From contig PTKB01000079.1 of NCBI GenBank assembly GCA_002937555.1, positions 1-10,220 of the forward strand: a DNA stretch of 10,220 bases, written 5' to 3'. The notes under the pieces were generated by a model that saw nothing but the letters and a program-made list of their open reading frames with translations, did not search any database and was not told the DNA's origin. The DNA comes from Alphaproteobacteria bacterium MarineAlpha10_Bin2. GTDB taxonomy: Bacteria > Pseudomonadota > Alphaproteobacteria > UBA828. Below, piece after piece: positions 7,547 through 10,220 of the stretch. Position 1 is the stretch's first letter, and every line of letters starts with the position of its first letter. The position numbers and the translations under genes are program-made.

Positions 7547-7597
7547 CGATACCTGCCGGTGTTCGCAATGCCGAGCGTAACGTGGCAAAAGCGCGAT

Positions 7598-7610
7598 GAT
7601 TTGTAAAATC
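7598..7610. repeat. Short inverted repeat at the fds promoter start region
   Basis: GATTT and AAATC flank a 3-nt centre (7598-7602 / 7606-7610). The perfect 5-bp dyad falls just downstream of the putative -10 box of the fds promoter, where an operator could act. A second dyad, ATCG-TT-CGAT (7621-7630), lies in the promoter spacer. Such short dyads are common by chance in AT-rich DNA. Confidence 0.35.
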
Positions 7611-7611
7611 T

Positions 7612-7640
7612 ATTATATAAATCGTTCGATAGGAAAATTT
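7612..7640 (-). promoter_or_regulatory. Putative promoter of the fdsGB-fdsA-DUF364 genes
   Basis: The 96-nt gap between lysR and fdsGB is strikingly AT-rich in its left-hand half against the surrounding GC-rich coding DNA. On the minus strand it holds a perfect TATAAT (7617-7612). The position 17 bp upstream reads AAATTT (7640-7635), a poor -35 match, as expected if an activator such as the neighbouring LysR protein is needed. The predicted leader would be about 60 nt. No transcript data exist here. Confidence 0.5.
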
Positions 7641-7642
7641 GA

Positions 7643-8551
7643 TTAATCTTGCGCGAATATATCTCCGCCGCCCATGGATTCGACAAGCGCGAGCATCGCC
7701 TTCGCCGTCGGCGGCTGCGGCTCATGGTCGGCGACCACCAGCCCGACGGAATGGGAAACTTCCGGCGCCACCAGATCAAGGGCCTGGGCATTGGCGGGCA
7801 GGTCGAGCATGTCGAGAACATGGCGCGGTACGATGCCGGCCCATTTTCCGGTTTTGACGTGCAGGCCAATATCCGCCAAATCGTTGGTTTCGATCTGCGG
7901 TGTCGGCCGGCAACCGGCGGCGGCGAAGGCGGCATCGATGATACGCCGGTTCTGCATGTCGGGAGAAAGCAGGCAAAGCGGCAGCCCGGCCGCGTCCTGC
8001 CACGAGATCGTCTTTGCCCGCGATGTCCCCGCCGCCGGGACGGCGCGGACGAGGCAGTAATGTTCGCGATAGAGCGGCGCCGACTTCACCCGCGGCATCG
8101 GTTCGTTGTCGAGATAGGTGATGCCGAGATCGATTTCGAAATTGTCGAGACCATGCTGGATTTCGAGCGAACTCATGGCGCGCGCGGAGATGGATACGTT
8201 GGGATAGGAGTCGCAGAACGGGCGGGTCAGGCGCGACACCACCGGGAGCGCGGTCGGCACGACGCCGATCCGCAAGCGGCCATGCAGGCTGCCGCGCATT
8301 TCGCTCAGCTCCTGCACCATCGCGTCCTGATCGGCGACGATGCGCTCGGCCCATTCGAGGACCCGCTGGCCCTCGGCGGTAAAGCCAATAAATTGCTGCC
8401 CGCGCATGACGATGGGAACGCCCAATTCGTCCTCGAGCCGGCGGATCGCGGTCGAGAGGGTGGGCTGGGCGACGTTGCAGCGCTTGGCGGCGCGGCCGAA
8501 ATGGCGCTCCTGCGCAAGCGCGATGAGATAATTGAATTGTTTGAAATTCAC
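7643..8551 (-). CDS. LysR-family transcriptional regulator, likely of the fds operon
   Basis: This 302 aa protein has the standard LysR layout. An N-terminal winged helix-turn-helix (about 1-60) shows the typical FGRAAKRCNVAQPTLSTAIR recognition region and ends in FTAEGQRVLEWAERI; a linker helix follows, and then a periplasmic-binding-protein-like effector domain from about 90 (GRLRIGVVPT) to the C-terminus. Effectors of the family are small molecules; formate or a related metabolite is possible but not shown. The start is GTG (8551-8549), preceded by TAGG 5 nt upstream, which fits the MNFKQFNYL start common in the family. It follows the DUF3553 gene by 6 nt and is followed 96 nt later by fdsGB on the same strand, so it is upstream and co-directional rather than divergent. 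LysR genes beside fds/fdh clusters are known in other proteobacteria (for example FdsR of Cupriavidus). Regulation of fds is inferred from position. Confidence 0.9.
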   Translation of the reverse strand: MNFKQFNYLIALAQERHFGRAAKRCNVAQPTLSTAIRRLEDELGVPIVMRGQQFIGFTAEGQRVLEWAERIVADQDAMVQELSEMRGSLHGRLRIGVVPTALPVVSRLTRPFCDSYPNVSISARAMSSLEIQHGLDNFEIDLGITYLDNEPMPRVKSAPLYREHYCLVRAVPAAGTSRAKTISWQDAAGLPLCLLSPDMQNRRIIDAAFAAAGCRPTPQIETNDLADIGLHVKTGKWAGIVPRHVLDMLDLPANAQALDLVAPEVSHSVGLVVADHEPQPPTAKAMLALVESMGGGDIFAQD

Positions 8552-8557
8552 GCCGGC

Positions 8558-8755
8558 CTACTCGGCCTCGGGCGGCTCAATCCGCACCAGGGATATGGCC
8601 TCGGCGTTGATCGATTGTTTGCCGGCATTTTCAAACGTTGCTGTCAGGCGCGCGCCATGGGCCGATTGAATCCGCCCGAGCCCCCATTCGGGGCGTTCCG
8701 GATGGCGCACAAAATCGCCTGGGGCGAAGTGGCTGGAAAATTCGCGCTGGGGCAT
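8558..8755 (-). CDS. DUF3553 small protein, 65 aa
   Basis: This small protein has the DUF3553 signature: FAPGDFVRHPERPEWGLGRIQS, then TATFENAGKQSINAEAISL. It is an SH3/Tudor-like small barrel that also occurs at the C-termini of some UvrD/PcrA helicases and as a stand-alone gene in many alphaproteobacteria; its function is not established. I chose the ATG at 8755-8753 (protein beginning MPQREF) because the family homology starts there. The frame is open to a GTG at 8797-8795, but the extra 14 residues look unlike the family. Neither start has a ribosome site on this strand (the AGGAGG at 8758-8763 is on the plus strand), so it may be leaderless. It ends 6 nt before lysR and is divergent from chpT. 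Confidence 0.8.
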   Translation of the reverse strand: MPQREFSSHFAPGDFVRHPERPEWGLGRIQSAHGARLTATFENAGKQSINAEAISLVRIEPPEAE

Positions 8756-8824
8756 GACAGGAGGATAGCCTGCAATTCGATACCGGTCGATTCGCACGCA
8801 GGACGCCTGTCCGCGGGCTTACCG

Positions 8825-8855
8825 CTCCTTGGTATACCGACCTATCCTCAAGGAG
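8825..8855. repeat. Inverted repeat in the DUF3553-chpT intergenic region
   Basis: CTCCTTG (8825-8831) and CAAGGAG (8849-8855) are perfect 7-bp complements around a 17-nt centre that itself begins with the palindrome GGTATACC (8831-8838). It lies within the 193-nt divergent gap (8756-8948). There is no U-run, so it is not a typical terminator. An operator or a chance dyad are both possible. Confidence 0.35.
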
Positions 8856-8908
8856 GGGTCGATTTCGCCTGGCCTTTCTAGTCTAGTAACGCATCGGCGA
8901 ATGAAATG

Positions 8909-8932
8909 CTTGCGCCCAAGCCGGTGCGCAAG
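8909..8932. repeat. Inverted repeat (possible leader hairpin) just before chpT
   Basis: CTTGCGC (8909-8915) and GCGCAAG (8926-8932) are perfect 7-bp arms with a 10-nt loop, ending 16 nt before the chpT ATG. In RNA this would form a stable GC-rich hairpin close to the ribosome site. No poly-U follows. Its role, if any, is unknown. Confidence 0.4.
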
Positions 8933-8948
8933 TTCGGATGGGTAGGCC

Positions 8949-9607
8949 ATGACAAATTCGTCTTCGTTGGACCTTGATTTGGCGGCGCTGCTAAGCGCGC
9001 GGCTCTGTCACGACCTGGCGGGACCGGTCGGCGCGGTAAACAATGGCGCGGAGCTGCTTGCCGAAGGCGGCGCCGAGAGCATGGAAGACGCCCGCGAGCT
9101 GATCTCCAACTGCGCCGGCAGGCGGTCCGGCGCTTGCGCTTTTTCCGCCTCGCTTACGGCAGCCATCACGGCTCGATGGATTGGGCTGGCGCGCTGGAAA
9201 CCGGTGCTGCGATGCTGGCCGATTCAAAGATCGAATTTGCCTGGTATGGCACTTATGACAGCGCCGAAGAGAGGGCGGTCGCCGGCGTCGGAAAATTGGC
9301 GATCAATATGGTGCTGCTGGCGGCCAACGCGCTGCCGAGAGGCGGGCAGCTCGAGTTTGCCGCCGCCGGCGAGGTGGGCGCCCCGCGCATCACCATTCGC
9401 GGCAAAGGCGCCATGCTCGTTCTCGATGACATATCGGCGGATGCGCACGCCAGCGGCTGCCGCCGCGATGGCGCGGTGCTGAAAGACTTGAACGCGCGCT
9501 ACGTTCAGCCCTACCTCACTGGACTATTGGCGGCCGAGCTTGGCCTGGTGGTCCGCGTCGAAGCGAGCGGCGAAGGTCAGTTCGAGGTCTCGTCGGCGCC
9601 GGCCTAA
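8949..9607 (+). pseudogene. chpT: ChpT-like histidine phosphotransferase, broken by a -1 frameshift
   Basis: ChpT relays phosphate from the hybrid kinase CckA to CtrA and CpdR in alphaproteobacteria. The first frame (from ATG 8949) gives the dimerisation/phosphotransfer part with the H-box SARLCHDLAGPVGAVNNG (His21 would be phosphorylated) and continues to ELISNCA. The rest of the family pattern, RQAVRRLRFFRLAYGSHHG, then GKLAINMVLLAANALPRGG and a degenerate ATPase-like C-terminus, is in the -1 frame and ends at TAA 9605-9607. The switch must lie near 9114-9117: rereading one C there gives a continuous protein of about 219 aa, close to the family length. Left as written, the first frame continues with unrelated residues to a stop at 9480-9482. 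Either the gene lost one base or the sequence has an error. The neighbouring cheA makes the ChpT identity consistent. Identity is confident; true inactivation less so. Confidence 0.85.
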
Positions 9608-9648
9608 TCGCGCCACCGCACCAATTCACCGCCGCTTACGCGCCCGGT

Positions 9649-9664
9649 TTTACTGGATGTTAAC
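9649..9664 (+). promoter_or_regulatory. Imperfect CtrA-type box upstream of cheA
   Basis: The sequence TTTA-CTGGATG-TTAAC matches the CtrA consensus TTAA-N7-TTAAC with one mismatch and exact spacing. It lies 112 nt before the cheA ATG, in the 169-nt gap after chpT. CtrA controls motility and chemotaxis genes in many alphaproteobacteria, and ChpT phosphorylates CtrA, so the location makes sense. It is a single half-degenerate site and could be chance. Confidence 0.4.
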
Positions 9665-9734
9665 CAGCAGGGTGCATGCTTTCTCCCGTTCGCACAGCCG
9701 TTGTCTAGCGCAGCGGACATTACCGTGAGAGCAG

Positions 9735-9752
9735 CCGCCATTTTCGTGGCGG
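9735..9752. repeat. Hairpin-forming repeat in the cheA leader
   Basis: CCGCCA (9735-9740) and TGGCGG (9747-9752) are perfect 6-bp arms around the 6-nt loop TTTTCG. It ends 24 nt before the cheA ATG; AGGGG, 6 nt before the ATG, serves as ribosome site. There is no U-tract, so it is not a clear terminator for chpT. Confidence 0.35.
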
Positions 9753-9776
9753 AGGACAGAATCATAGGGGCCATTC

Positions 9777-10154
9777 ATGGACGACCTTTTGAGAGAAATT
9801 TTAACCGAAGCCGCCGAAAGCCTAACCACCCTCGACGTCGAACTCGTCAAACTTGAGAAAACGCCCGATGATCCGGCGCTGTTGGGAAATATTTTCCGCA
9901 TGGTCCACACGGTCAAAGGAACCTGTGGATTTCTCGGATTGCCGCGCCTCGAGGCGGTGGCCCATTCCGCCGAAAACGTGCTTGGAAAGTTCCGTGACGG
10001 CGAACTGGTCGTCACCGAGCACGCGGTCTCGCTGATTCTGGAATCGATCGACCGGATCAAGGATATCTTATCTGAGTTGGAGGCAAACGAAGCGGAGCCC
10101 GACGGCGACGACAAGGGGTTGATTGATCTGCCCCATTTGAGTGGTCCAGTTTGA
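9777..10154 (+). pseudogene. cheA: CheA N-terminal fragment (Hpt domain), truncated by an insertion sequence
   Basis: CheA is the histidine kinase of chemotaxis. Only its P1/Hpt domain is present: MDDLLREILTEAAESL, then NIFRMVHTVKGTCGFLGLPR with phospho-accepting His44, then EAVAHSAENVLGKFRDGELV and the segment ESIDRIKDIL, ending near GDDKGLID at about 10123. A whole CheA of this type has several hundred more residues (P2, dimerisation, kinase and CheW-like domains), which are absent. After 10123 the frame enters insertion-sequence DNA, adds eight unrelated residues and stops at TGA 10152-10154. The ATG has a good ribosome site (AGGGG, 6 nt). It follows chpT, the usual order in several Rhodospirillales chemotaxis clusters. 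A free-standing Hpt protein is the alternative, but the domain reads as CheA P1 rather than a generic Hpt. The remainder of cheA may lie beyond the element. Confidence 0.85.
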
Positions 10155-10220
10155 ATGTTAGTGCATGGCCGGCTTTTGGTACATCGGGACGACGGTTTCC
10201 GGGGCCGGTGGGCGGTAGCC
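10124..10220 (-). mobile_element. End of an IS3-family-like insertion sequence, running off the window
   Basis: From about 10124 (TGATCTGCCCC...) the sequence no longer fits cheA and looks like the terminal inverted repeat and 3' non-coding end of an IS3-family element. The end of a transposase gene follows on the minus strand, its stop lying about 34 nt inside the tip. The boundary is uncertain by a few bases (10119-10127). The opposite end and any target duplication are outside the window. I cannot name the element or its subgroup. Confidence 0.65.
10158..10220 (-). CDS. Transposase (IS3-type OrfB) C-terminus, partial
   Basis: Only the last 20 codons are visible. They begin GYRPPAPET and end with PAMH before TAA (10160-10158). 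The 'lGYRPPAPE...' ending is a hallmark of many IS3-family OrfB (DDE, rve-fold) transposases, which cut and join the element's ends. The catalytic DDE residues would lie upstream, outside the window. The gene is antisense to cheA. The call rests on this short tail and on the sudden end of cheA homology at the predicted element tip. Confidence 0.65.
   Translation of the reverse strand, partial: GYRPPAPETVVPMYQKPAMH

Noticed and set aside
7649..8881. Plus-strand open frame of 410 aa opposite lysR and the DUF3553 gene
   Set aside because: It is antisense to two recognised genes and its sequence resembles no protein family.
9100..9145. Programmed -1 ribosomal frameshift in chpT
   Set aside because: No XXXYYYZ slippery heptamer is seen at the junction, and the T-run at 9139-9144 lies downstream of where the correct frame has already resumed.
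9735..9760. Rho-independent terminator between chpT and cheA
   Set aside because: The hairpin has a 6-bp stem and is followed by GAGGACAG rather than a run of T.
1..10220. CRISPR array, tRNA, rRNA or integrase attachment site
   Set aside because: I saw no regularly spaced direct repeats, no cloverleaf with the usual GTTC loop and no rRNA-like stretch.

Overview
The window comes from a GC-rich alphaproteobacterium, most likely Rhodospirillales or a close relative. The evidence is a ChpT-type phosphotransferase next to a cheA start, a stand-alone DUF3553 gene, the alphaproteobacterial style of the formate dehydrogenase, and the codon use. I could not run any search, so the taxonomic call is inference.

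Layout. (1) Positions 1-260 hold the 5' part of an unrecognised small membrane protein on the minus strand. (2) Positions 290-2366 (+) form a compact maturation operon: fdhD (sulfur transfer to the Mo/W cofactor), a gene with a complete GIY-YIG nuclease motif set, and mobA (guanylylation of molybdopterin), which starts at TTG inside the end of its neighbour. (3) Positions 2363-8755 (-) form a co-directional set read right to left: DUF3553 gene, lysR regulator, a fused fdsG-fdsB subunit gene, fdsA, and a DUF4213/DUF364 'heavy-metal chelation' gene. The two convoys converge with overlapping stop codons. (4) Positions 8949-10220 (+) are an unrelated signalling region: chpT and the Hpt domain of cheA, followed by the transposase end of an IS3-family-like insertion sequence.

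How it works together. FdsA (917 aa, catalytic Cys367, bis-MGD site) and the fused FdsGB (568 aa, FMN/NADH module) make a cytoplasmic NAD-dependent formate dehydrogenase of the Methylobacterium FDH1 (two-subunit) type. FdhD and MobA supply and sulfurate its cofactor. The LysR protein is the likely regulator. The DUF364 and GIY-YIG proteins are the two members with no defined job.

Main surprises. chpT is broken by a -1 frameshift near 9114-9117. cheA is cut after its Hpt domain by an IS that begins near 10124. An imperfect CtrA box lies between them. Together these suggest decay of the CckA-ChpT-CtrA and chemotaxis systems, although the chpT shift could be a sequencing error. FdsA lacks the Cys ligands for the His-ligated Fe-S cluster found in other FdsA/NuoG proteins, and FdhD has only one of the two conserved cysteines.
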